Origin: Halobaculum roseum | GTDB taxonomy: Archaea > Halobacteriota > Halobacteria > Halobacteriales > Haloferacaceae | Length of the DNA stretch: 64,000 bases | Direction: 5' to 3' | Assembly (NCBI RefSeq): GCF_019880245.1 | Contig: NZ_CP082286.1 | Span: 2,916,920 to 2,980,919 of the forward strand | Shown here: positions 51,547 through 59,329 of the stretch, piece after piece | Numbering within the stretch: the stretch's first letter is position 1 | Layout of the letters: each line of letters starts with the position of its first letter | The notes under the pieces: generated by a model | What the model saw: only the letters and a program-made list of their open reading frames with translations | Told to the model about the DNA's origin: nothing | Database searches by the model: none | Program-made: the position numbers and the translations under genes

Positions 51547-52809
51547 CTACGACGCGTCCGTGTCCAGCCCCGACAGCGCCGCGGCCGTGTTCGTTGCGAG
51601 TACGCGCCCGAGGTACTCCTCGGTCTCCGTGATCCCCTCGCGCTGGGGGTCCGACAGCGTGAGCAGCCCCCATTCGTCCACCGGCAGGTACACCTTGCTC
51701 GCGACGCCCTCCCGCTTGAGGTCTGCCTCCCGAGACACGGTGACCGGCTCGCCCTCGTCGAAGGCGCGCCACGCGTGGGCTGCGTCGGGGTCCTCGCGGC
51801 CGTAGGTCGACCGCTCGCGGTCGTAGCGATCCGCGGCCGCGGCGGTCGTCCCGCCGGGAACGAGTTCGTCGGCGTCCCCGTCGTACCGGCGGGTCCCGTT
51901 GTGCGGGAAGCCGAGCACATCGGCGGCCGCGGACAGCGCGACCTCCTCGATCTCCCGGACGCCGTCGGCGGCCATGAGTTCCCGCGTCGCCTCGTGGAGG
52001 TCCGCGAGCGCGCGCTGCACTCGCTTCTGCTCGTCGATGTCGGTGAACACGACGTACCGCTCGTCGTCGTCCCCGGTCGCGACGACGGTGACGAGGAACT
52101 CGCGGTCGCCCGCCGGCGTCCGACACGTCAGCTCCTCGCGGCTCGTGGTCGCGTCGGCGACGACCCGCTCGAGAGAGCCGTCGCCGACGACCCCGACGAC
52201 CGACGCGATCGGCTCGCCGATCGCCCGCGCGGGATCCACGTCGAAGCGTCGGGTGAACGCTGGGTTCACCTGCCCCACCGGCACCGCCGGGTCCGCGGCG
52301 TCGACGACGACCGCCGGCGAGGGCATCGACTCGAACAGCGACTCCAGCGTCGCGTCCTTGGCCGCCAGCGAACGTCTGGCGGCCTCGCGCTCGCGCTCGG
52401 CCCGCCGGCGGTCGAGCGCACGCTCGACGCTGTTGGCGAGGACGGTGAACGACTCGGCGCCGCCCTTCTGGACGTAGTCGGTGACGCCTGCTGAGATCGC
52501 CTCGCTGGCGATCTCCTCGCTCCCGCGGCCGGTGAACAGCACGAACGGGACGCGGTCGTCGATCTCGCGAACCTGCCTGAGCAGCGACAGGCCGTCGATC
52601 TCCGGCATGTCGTAGTCGGAGACCAAACAGCTGGCCGTTCCTCGTTCGATAGCCTGGATCGCGTCCGCAGGGTCGGTCGTCCCCGACACGGTCACGGCGT
52701 CGAGATCGCGGCCCAGCCGGTCCGTGAGGAGATCCGTCATCGCCCGGTCGTCGTCGACGACCAGCACCGACGGGGTCGACGCGACCGCGCCGCCGAGCGG
52801 GGAGTACAT
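51547..52809 (-). CDS. REC-PAS-GAF signalling protein
   Basis: 420 aa. Receiver domain at residues 12-130: PSVLVVDDDRAM, phosphoacceptor D65 in SDYDMPEIDGL, LFTGRGSEEIASEAISAGVTDYVQKGG. A PAS domain (about 150-270) with SMPSPAVVVDAADPAVPVGQVNPAF and VFTDIDEQK, then a GAF domain (about 275-410; ATRELMAADGVREIEEVALS, YLPVDEWGLLTLSDPQ). There is no kinase or HTH output, so it may relay signals. The partner histidine kinase is not in this window. Start at the first ATG (MYSPLGGAVAS). Confidence 0.92.
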   Translation of the reverse strand: MYSPLGGAVASTPSVLVVDDDRAMTDLLTDRLGRDLDAVTVSGTTDPADAIQAIERGTASCLVSDYDMPEIDGLSLLRQVREIDDRVPFVLFTGRGSEEIASEAISAGVTDYVQKGGAESFTVLANSVERALDRRRAEREREAARRSLAAKDATLESLFESMPSPAVVVDAADPAVPVGQVNPAFTRRFDVDPARAIGEPIASVVGVVGDGSLERVVADATTSREELTCRTPAGDREFLVTVVATGDDDERYVVFTDIDEQKRVQRALADLHEATRELMAADGVREIEEVALSAAADVLGFPHNGTRRYDGDADELVPGGTTAAAADRYDRERSTYGREDPDAAHAWRAFDEGEPVTVSREADLKREGVASKVYLPVDEWGLLTLSDPQREGITETEEYLGRVLATNTAAALSGLDTDAS

Positions 52810-52919
52810 CGACGGAGGATTCCGCTCGACCCTGAAAAATCCCGTGGCGCCAGGAGACGGGATGAGATCGGCGCTACGGCCGGAGTAGGAGGATCGTCGC
52901 TACGGGGCGTACACCGTCA

Positions 52920-53177
52920 CTACGCCGCGCCCTGGCCGTACGTCTCCTCGAGGTACGCGACGATGTCGTCGGATTCGGGCATCCCCTCGACGCCGTGGTC
53001 CTCGTCGACGAGGACGGGGACGCCGGTCTGACCGGACACCTCCTCGACCTCGGTCCGTTCGGCGTGCGATCGCGGGACCATGATCGACTCGTACTCCAGC
53101 CCGAGTTCGTCCAGTTTCTTCGTCACCTTCGCGCAGTACGGACAGCCTTCCAGTTCGTAGAGGACGAGGTTCGCCAT
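52920..53177 (-). CDS. glutaredoxin-like protein
   Basis: 85 aa thioredoxin fold. Active site CPYC at residues 12-15; the conserved TGVPVLVDEDHGVEGMPESDDIVAYLEE carries the cis-Pro and a glutathione-type C-terminal helix. It reduces disulfides in the cytoplasm; haloarchaea use gamma-glutamylcysteine, so the true thiol partner differs from glutathione. The ATG at 53177 is the family start; the long frame upstream is a shadow of the amidohydrolase. Confidence 0.9.
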   Translation of the reverse strand: MANLVLYELEGCPYCAKVTKKLDELGLEYESIMVPRSHAERTEVEEVSGQTGVPVLVDEDHGVEGMPESDDIVAYLEETYGQGAA

Positions 53178-53272
53178 TGCGTCCGCACGTAGCGCCGCCC
53201 CCGACTTAAACTCCGTCGGGGTGTGCGCCCCGGGCGCGGAGCCGGCCTCCCGCGTCGGTCGTCGCCCTGAGG

Positions 53273-54469
53273 TCAGTCGTCGCCGCGGGCGTCCGCGATC
53301 GCTCGTTTGGTTCGCTCGTCGGCGCCCGCGACGACCGCCCCGCCCTTGAGGACGGCTCCGGGCTCCGTCACCGCGGTGAGGTCCTCGGTCGGGTCCGCGT
53401 CGACGACGAGCAGGTCGGCGTGGGTCCCCGGCTCCAGCGTCCCCTGGTCCGCGAGCCCCACGGTCTCGGCCGCGGTCTCGGTCATCGCGACGATCGCTTC
53501 CAGCGGGTCCAGCCCGTGCTCGTGCATGAGCAGCAGCTCCGTGGCGTTGGTGCCGTGCATGTTGAACGGCGTCCCCGCGTCGGTGCCGCCGGCGACCCGG
53601 ACGCCAGCCTCGACCGCCCGGGCGAACGAGTCGAGGTGACGGTCGTACACCGCCTCGGTCTTGGTGCGGTCCTCCTCGGTGGCCGCCTCGACGTTGCGGA
53701 CGATCCGGTGGGGCGCCGACAGCGTCGGCACCAGGGTCACGTCGGCGCGGGCGAGCATGTCGATCGCCTCGTCGTCGAGGAGCGTCCCGTGCTCGACGGT
53801 GTCGACGCCGGCGGCGACGGCCGACTTCACGCCCTCGGCGCCGTGGGCGTGCGTCGCCGCGTGCAGCCCGCGCCGGTGGGTCTCGTCGACGATCGCCTCG
53901 ACCTCGGCGTCGGTGAGCGCGACGGCGCCGGGGTCGCTGCCGGGCGTCGTCACCCCGCCGGTCACCATGAACTTGATGAAGTCCGCGCCTTGCTTCGCCT
54001 GCTCGCGAACCGCCCGCCGGGCGTCGTCGGCGCCGGTGATCTCTCGGCCGAGGTGGTGGCCGTGGCCGCCGGTCGCCGTGATCGACCGGCAGTTCGCGAC
54101 CGTTCGCGGTCCGGGGATGTCCTCCGAGTCGATTCGGTCGCGAACGTGCACGTCCACGTCGCGCGCGCCCATCACCCGCGCGCCGGTGACCCCGGCCGCG
54201 AGCGTCTTCCGGGCGTTTCGGGCCTCCACCAGCGCGAGTTCGGCGTCGCCCATGCCGACGACCTCCTCGACGGTGCGCTCGCCCGACAGCGAGAAGTGTA
54301 CGTGGGCGTCGACGAGCCCCGGGAGGACGGCGTGCCCGGAGAGGTCGACGACGGACTCGTCGCTCCGGGCGCTCAGGTCGCCCGCGTCCTCGATCCGGTC
54401 CTCGGCGACCCGGAGGTCGCCCCGTCGGACGCCCGCGCCGTCGACGAGCGTCGCGTCCCGCAGAAGCAT
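53273..54469 (-). CDS. amidohydrolase family protein (imidazolonepropionase-like)
   Basis: 398 aa. Metal motif VLPGLVDAHVHFSLSGER; a lysine region QGADFIKFMVTGGVTTPGSD (probable carbamylated Lys); HAATHAHGAEGVKSAVAAG with metal His; ESVEHGTLLDD-like VDTVEHGTLLDD; and final VAGGTDAGTPFN with catalytic Asp. This pattern is that of amidohydrolase family 1 members acting on prolyl dipeptides or imidazolone compounds; the substrate is not predictable. It is distinct from the larger YtcJ-like enzyme at 16069. Start at the first ATG (MLLRDATLVDGAG). Confidence 0.9.
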   Translation of the reverse strand: MLLRDATLVDGAGVRRGDLRVAEDRIEDAGDLSARSDESVVDLSGHAVLPGLVDAHVHFSLSGERTVEEVVGMGDAELALVEARNARKTLAAGVTGARVMGARDVDVHVRDRIDSEDIPGPRTVANCRSITATGGHGHHLGREITGADDARRAVREQAKQGADFIKFMVTGGVTTPGSDPGAVALTDAEVEAIVDETHRRGLHAATHAHGAEGVKSAVAAGVDTVEHGTLLDDEAIDMLARADVTLVPTLSAPHRIVRNVEAATEEDRTKTEAVYDRHLDSFARAVEAGVRVAGGTDAGTPFNMHGTNATELLLMHEHGLDPLEAIVAMTETAAETVGLADQGTLEPGTHADLLVVDADPTEDLTAVTEPGAVLKGGAVVAGADERTKRAIADARGDD

Positions 54470-54559
54470 GGTCGTCGGTCGGCCCGGCGGCCGAAAGAGG
54501 GTTGCGGATCCGAGGGCTCGGCCACAACGAGTTTATCCCGCGGCGGCATCGGCGAATCC

Positions 54560-55183
54560 ATGGGGGATGCCCAAACGAACGCGACAGCGACGGGAACGGG
54601 AGAATCGAACGCATCCGGGATACGCGAGCGCGTGTCGCTCGCCACCGGCGCGGCCGCGGGGGTCGGCGCGTACCTGCTCGGCTACCTCGCGACGTACGTG
54701 ACGCAGGCGGGGGCGGTACGCGATCGCCTCTCGACGCTGAACTTCCTCGCGAGCCTGTTCGGCGGCGACCCCGTCGCCGCGTGGCAGGGCGTCGGCTGGT
54801 ACTTCTACAACGCCCACTTCGTGGCGACCGTGTCGCCGTCGTTCGGCGGCGGGACGCGCTCGTCGGACCTGCTCGCGAGCGCCGACGCCGGCCTGGCGTA
54901 CCTGTACGCGGTGCCGCCGCTCGCGCTCCTGCTGGCCGGCGTGGCGGTCGCGCTCGTCGAGGGCGTCGACGACCCGACCGACGGGGCGCTGGCCGCCCTC
55001 GGCGTCGTCCCCGCGTACTTCCTGCTCGCGGTCGTCGGCACCGTCGTCTTCGCGTACGGCGTCGGCGACGCCGGCAGCGTCCACCCGGACTACGTCACCG
55101 GCGCGCTGCTCGCGGGCCTCGTCTATCCCGCCGTCTTCGGCGGCGTCGGCGGAGCGCTCGGCTCGTTCGTCGGCGGCGCCTGA
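54560..55183 (+). CDS. membrane protein of haloarchaeal family
   Basis: 207 aa. Helices near residues 30-50, 120-140, 150-175 and 185-204; a long loop with WQGVGWYFYNAHFVATVSPS lies between the first and second. The N-terminus is Thr/Asn/Gly-rich and disordered. The ATG at 54560 (MGDAQTNATA) is used; a longer frame upstream is antisense to the amidohydrolase gene. The function is unknown; it resembles haloarchaeal transporter-annotated orphans. Divergent from the amidohydrolase. Confidence 0.72.
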   Translation: MGDAQTNATATGTGESNASGIRERVSLATGAAAGVGAYLLGYLATYVTQAGAVRDRLSTLNFLASLFGGDPVAAWQGVGWYFYNAHFVATVSPSFGGGTRSSDLLASADAGLAYLYAVPPLALLLAGVAVALVEGVDDPTDGALAALGVVPAYFLLAVVGTVVFAYGVGDAGSVHPDYVTGALLAGLVYPAVFGGVGGALGSFVGGA

Positions 55184-55225
55184 TGGCGCGATCGCCGGCC
55201 TCCGCGGCGCGGTCGAGACCTCGCG

Positions 55226-55855
55226 CTACAGGTCGCGGGCGACCATCTCGCCCCAGTGTTCGAAGCCGTATCGTTCGTAGAACGCCCGCGCGCGCTCGTT
55301 CTCGCGGTCCACGTCGAGCACCATGCGGTCCAGCGGGAGGGCCTGCTCGCGGGCGGTCGACAGCGCCGCCTCCATCAGGCCGTCGGCGACACCCGTTCCC
55401 CGATACTCGGGACGGACGTACACCTCGTTGAGCACGGCGGCGTCCCAGACGAACGACAGCGACTCCGGGAGGACGAACACGTAGCCCGCGAGCGCCGACG
55501 GGTCGTCGTTGTCGTCGGGGTCGCCGTCGTCGCCGCCCGTGTCGTCGTCGGCTGCGTCGCCGGCCGCCGCTTCGCCGGCGCCCGCGTCGCCGCCGACCGC
55601 CGCGACCGTCACGGTCGCCGCCTGCTTGTCGACGCAGCGGTCGACCCAGTCGAGCCACCGTCGCCGGTACTCCTCGGTGAGTTTCGCCTCGTACGTCGCG
55701 GCCTTGTCGTCGCCGCCCGTCCCGGCGCCGAGCCCCGTCTCGAAGCCGCGCTTGAGTGCCCACAGCGCGTCCGCGTCGCTCGGTTCGTACGGCCGGATCG
55801 TCGCGTCGGGGTCATTCGGGTCGCCCGCGTCGTCCGCGTCGCCGGAGTCGCTCAT
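55226..55855 (-). CDS. GNAT acetyltransferase with acidic insertion
   Basis: 209 aa. Acetyl-CoA motif EVYVRPEYRGTGVADGLMEA and C-terminal DRENERARAFYERYGFEHWG are clear GNAT marks. A low-complexity acidic insert (Gly/Asp/Ala-rich, about residues 87-117, with TGGDDGDPDDNDDPS) splits the fold, and the N-terminus is also acidic. These inserts are unusual for GNAT but fit halophilic surfaces. The substrate is unknown. Convergent with the membrane gene at 54560. Confidence 0.88.
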   Translation of the reverse strand: MSDSGDADDAGDPNDPDATIRPYEPSDADALWALKRGFETGLGAGTGGDDKAATYEAKLTEEYRRRWLDWVDRCVDKQAATVTVAAVGGDAGAGEAAAGDAADDDTGGDDGDPDDNDDPSALAGYVFVLPESLSFVWDAAVLNEVYVRPEYRGTGVADGLMEAALSTAREQALPLDRMVLDVDRENERARAFYERYGFEHWGEMVARDL

Positions 55856-55950
55856 ACCCCCGTCTTCGCGGGCGGACGAATCAACCCGCCGATGGCGTCG
55901 TCCCCGACGCCGGGGGCCGCACCGCGACGGCGACGGCGCCTGGGACCGTC

Positions 55951-56598
55951 TCACCGCTCGCGCGCGAACCGGACCGCGAGCACCGCGACGCTCGTCGCGA
56001 CCAGCAGCAACTGCCAGCCGGCCCACACCAGCGGGAACACGCGCTCGACGTCCTCTGGCTCGTCGCCGGGCGAGGGGTCCACCCCGGTCGCGTAGTGGAG
56101 GTTCTCGGTCGTGCGCACCTCCTCGGGCGTGAGGTCGACGAACGTCTGGAAGAACCCCCGCTGGTTCGACAGCCCCGCCCGGCCGTTCAGGCTGTAGAAC
56201 TGGTCGTGGACCGGCCAGAACAGGTTGACGCCGTTGGCGACGTAGTCGAGGCCGACGCCCGCGACGGCGAACCCGGCGAGCGCGACCCACGCGAGGTGCG
56301 GCGCGGCGTCCCCCCACCGGTCCCGGAGCCACGAGCGATCCCGAACGCGGGTGTCGTACGCGAGCGCCCCGACGACCGCGACCGGGATCAGGACGTTGTG
56401 GCCCAGCGAGCGATGTGCGCCCGCGAGGAACGGCGAGACGAACGAGTCGATATCCGGGAGGACAGTCGCCAGCAGGACGACCGCGACCGCGCGGCGGCCG
56501 AACGCCGACTCGCGAAGCAGCGCCGCAGCGAGGAGGCCGGCGAGCGCGAGGTGAACCAGCGTCGAGGGCACGACGGAGGGCAGGGGACGGGGCGACAT
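55951..56598 (-). CDS. membrane-bound metal-dependent hydrolase (YdjM/DUF457-like)
   Basis: 215 aa, about four helices. N-terminal STLVHLALAGLLAAALL with a conserved His, then LLATVLPDIDSFV with the metal-type DID motif, and AHRSLGHNVLIPV with two His. These His/Asp positions are the mark of the DUF457 membrane hydrolase family. A cleaved substrate is not known. The loop between helices 3 and 4 carries FFQTFVDLTPEEVRTTENLHY. Tandem with the acetyltransferase (95 bp). Confidence 0.83.
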   Translation of the reverse strand: MSPRPLPSVVPSTLVHLALAGLLAAALLRESAFGRRAVAVVLLATVLPDIDSFVSPFLAGAHRSLGHNVLIPVAVVGALAYDTRVRDRSWLRDRWGDAAPHLAWVALAGFAVAGVGLDYVANGVNLFWPVHDQFYSLNGRAGLSNQRGFFQTFVDLTPEEVRTTENLHYATGVDPSPGDEPEDVERVFPLVWAGWQLLLVATSVAVLAVRFARER

Positions 56599-56651
56599 GG
56601 CCGTTTCGGCGCTCCGACACCCTTACACTCGGGTGTGCCGACCTCGCGGGT

Positions 56652-57371
56652 ATGAGTGTGGGCGAGGACCACGGGGAGGCGCGAGCGCGGCTCGCCCGCC
56701 GGATCGCGGGCGAGATCACCCTCTCGGGGGATCCAGGGGCGACGCTCCGCAAGTGGCGCACGGACTTCGACGTCTCACAGACCGAACTCGCCGACCGGAT
56801 GGGCGTCTCCTCGTCGGTCGTCTCCGACTACGAGAGCGGCCGGCGCGAGTCGCCCGGGATCGGCCTCGTCTCCCGGGTCGTGGAGGGGCTGCTCGACATC
56901 GACGAGGCGCGCGGCGGCTCGCGGATCCGGCAGTTCGCCCGCGTCGTCTCCGCCGGCTTCGAGTCGGACATCGTCCGCGACATCCGCGAGTACCCCGCGG
57001 CGATCCCCACCGAACGGGTGTACGAGGCGCTCGACGCCACCGAGATCGCGCCCGGCGAGCGCGACACGGTGAACGGCCACACGGTGATCAACTCCATCGA
57101 GGCGATCACGTCGCTGTCCTCCGAGGAGTTCTACCGTCTGTACGGCCAGTCGACCGACCGCGCGCTGGTGTTCACTGGCGTCACCCGCGGCGAGTCGCCG
57201 CTGGTGGCGCTGCGGGTCGTGACGCCGACGCCGAACGCGGTGATCCTCCACGGCCTCGACGAGGAGGCGCTGTGGGACCACGCCGCCGCGCTCGCGCGGG
57301 TCGACGGGTTCTCGCTCGCGGTGTCGACGGCGGATCTGGAGCCGGCGCTGGAGGAGCTCCGGTCGCTGTAG
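56652..57371 (+). CDS. XRE-type transcriptional regulator
   Basis: 239 aa. HTH in residues 35-90: LRKWRTDFDVSQTELADRMG, VSSSVVSDYESGRRESPG; then a C-terminal domain with HTVINSIEAITSLSSEEFYR and ALVFTGVTRGESPLVALRVV, which I recognise as a conserved haloarchaeal/archaeal regulator type (helix-turn-helix plus ligand domain). The ATG at 56652 is used (MSVGEDHGEARARL); the frame opens earlier only as a shadow of the preceding gene. It is divergent from the YdjM-like gene, 53 bp apart. Targets are unknown. Confidence 0.88.
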   Translation: MSVGEDHGEARARLARRIAGEITLSGDPGATLRKWRTDFDVSQTELADRMGVSSSVVSDYESGRRESPGIGLVSRVVEGLLDIDEARGGSRIRQFARVVSAGFESDIVRDIREYPAAIPTERVYEALDATEIAPGERDTVNGHTVINSIEAITSLSSEEFYRLYGQSTDRALVFTGVTRGESPLVALRVVTPTPNAVILHGLDEEALWDHAAALARVDGFSLAVSTADLEPALEELRSL

Positions 57372-57372
57372 A

Positions 57373-57777
57373 TCAGCGCTCGCCGACGGCCCGAGCCTCC
57401 TCGACGAACTCGACGATCCGTTCGGCCCCGACGAACCCGTCGGCGATGCGGTCGACCTCCGCCGGCTCGCCGTCCTCGCCCGACTCGAAGACGGCCAGCG
57501 TCGGCACCGACCGGATCGCGTGCTCGCTCACGAGCGACGGGTCGGTCTGCGGGTTCACGAGCAGGACCGGCACGTCCGCGGCGCGGGCGACGGTGCCGAG
57601 CACCGGCTCGATGCTCTGACAGAGGGTACACCCCTTCGTGTAGAAGTCGACGAGGACGAGGTCGTCCCCGGCGACGGCCTCGCGCAACTCCGTCCGGAAG
57701 TCCCGGGCGTCCACGTCGCGGGGCTTCGGAGGGCTCTCCGTGTCGTCGCCGCCGGCGGTCGATGCGGTGTCGCTCAT
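57373..57777 (-). CDS. thioredoxin-like protein
   Basis: 134 aa. Thioredoxin fold with an active site CTLC (C50 and C53; classical Trx has CGPC), core LVLVDFYTKGC and cis-Pro region SVPTLAVFESGEDGE. The N-terminus (about 20 residues) is disordered and acidic. The atypical CTLC pair may shift redox potential. The ATG at 57777 is preferred over an upstream start at 57858 because the domain needs no more residues. The stop is one base from the stop of the convergent HTH gene. Confidence 0.88.
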   Translation of the reverse strand: MSDTASTAGGDDTESPPKPRDVDARDFRTELREAVAGDDLVLVDFYTKGCTLCQSIEPVLGTVARAADVPVLLVNPQTDPSLVSEHAIRSVPTLAVFESGEDGEPAEVDRIADGFVGAERIVEFVEEARAVGER

Positions 57778-57894
57778 GCGATGTGATCGGTGGCGGGCGG
57801 CAAAAGGCGTTGCAGTCGTGTGTGCGGCGGACGCACCCGCGGCGACCGGCCCGCCCACAGGAGTCGCCGGGGGGCCGTCGGGGTGCGACCGGCG

Positions 57895-59232
57895 TTACTC
57901 GACGTAGTCGTACTTCCGCTCGCTCATGCGGCCCCAGCCGGTGAACACGAACTCGCCCTCGGGCTGGGTAAACTCCTCCAGCTCCACGTCCATGTCGTGG
58001 TTGTGGCGGTCGTGGACCTGCTCGTACTCGTCGTACGAGAGGTCGTAACGCTGCTGGAGCTGGGTTTCGAGGTCGGCCGCTTGGACCTCCTCCTTCCAGC
58101 CGTCGGCGACGGTTTCGGCGTGGATCTCCGCCTGCGCGCCGGAGCCGTAGGAGGCGACGAGGAGCTTCTGCCCCTCGAGGTCCACGTCGTTCGCGGCGGC
58201 GTGGCGCAGCGCGGAGGCGCGGGCGATGTGGACCGAGCCGGTGTACCAGTTGCCGACGCGCCGCGAGATGTTCAGCGTCGGGTCGATCGTGTCGGCGTAC
58301 CACGACTGGTACTCCTCGGTCTCCTTCAGGTCGTCCATGTACGCCCGGATCGCCTCCTCGTACGCCTCCCAGTCGTCGAAGTCCTCCTCGCGGGGCTGGC
58401 GCCCGATGCGACCCTCGAGGGCGTCCTCGATCTCCGTGTCGCGGATCATGTGCCGGTAGCCGAGCAGGCCCGCCTTGCGGACCATCCCCGGGAACGGGGT
58501 GTGGAACGGGATGTACGCGAAGTCGTCGGGGTGGGTGTCCCACGCGACCGACTCGAAGTCCTCCAGCGCCTCGCGCATGCGGGCGAGGTACACCTGCATC
58601 GAGCGCTTGCCGTCGACCGAGGGGAACTGCTGGTTCGGCTTCAGGAAGTCCGTCTCGTCGGCGCTGCCGTAGCCCTGCTCGGTCGAGAGTTCGACGACCG
58701 AGGGGTCCTCGTCGATGAGCATCGCGACCGCGCCGGCGCCCTGCGTCGCCTCGCCGGGGTCGCCGCGGGCGTACAGCGCGGTGTCGGTGGCGATGACCAG
58801 CGCCGCGCGGCCGCGGTTGCGTCCCGCCTTGATCCAGTTGTACGCGTCGTCGATCGACTGGGTGCCGGCGACGCACGCGAACTTCCGCTCGCCCTTGTTC
58901 GCGTGGTGGAAGTCCCCGTCGTACACCTGCTCCAGACAGCCCGCGATGTACGTCGAGACGGGCTTGGAGTTGTCGAACGCCGACTCCGTCGCCACGTCGA
59001 TGCGGCCGATGTCCTGCGGGTCCAGGTCCTTGCGGTCCATCAGGCGCTTGGCCGCGTTCGCGCCCATCGTGACGATGTCCTCGTAGGCGTCCGGGAACGA
59101 GGAGGTCTCCAGTCCGAGCCCCTTCGTGTACTTGCCGGGGTCCTCACCCTTGGCCGGCGCGAACGTTCCGGGGAGGTCCAGCTGGAGCTTCCCCGTCCAG
59201 ATCTCGATCGCGTCGATTCCCACAGCTGTCAT
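57895..59232 (-). CDS. hmgB: hydroxymethylglutaryl-CoA synthase
   Basis: 445 aa. Condenses acetyl-CoA with acetoacetyl-CoA to HMG-CoA, the step before HMG-CoA reductase (gene at 14152). Catalytic triad: E83 in VATESAFDNS, C120 in KFACVAGTQS, and H244 in IPFHTPFPGM. Other marks are VGIDAIEIW at the start and YGSGAQAEIHAETV. Length fits archaeal/eukaryote-like HMGS. The start is the first ATG, followed by TAVGIDAI. A single gene; mevalonate genes are dispersed in this window. Confidence 0.97.
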   Translation of the reverse strand: MTAVGIDAIEIWTGKLQLDLPGTFAPAKGEDPGKYTKGLGLETSSFPDAYEDIVTMGANAAKRLMDRKDLDPQDIGRIDVATESAFDNSKPVSTYIAGCLEQVYDGDFHHANKGERKFACVAGTQSIDDAYNWIKAGRNRGRAALVIATDTALYARGDPGEATQGAGAVAMLIDEDPSVVELSTEQGYGSADETDFLKPNQQFPSVDGKRSMQVYLARMREALEDFESVAWDTHPDDFAYIPFHTPFPGMVRKAGLLGYRHMIRDTEIEDALEGRIGRQPREEDFDDWEAYEEAIRAYMDDLKETEEYQSWYADTIDPTLNISRRVGNWYTGSVHIARASALRHAAANDVDLEGQKLLVASYGSGAQAEIHAETVADGWKEEVQAADLETQLQQRYDLSYDEYEQVHDRHNHDMDVELEEFTQPEGEFVFTGWGRMSERKYDYVE

Positions 59233-59329
59233 GGGCAGTCGTATGGAGAACTGGGTTGTAGGTCTGTCGATGGTCGAATACGTCGATCGTCGAAGTCATG
59301 TCGGGGTGTGATCCGGTATCGGACCGCGG

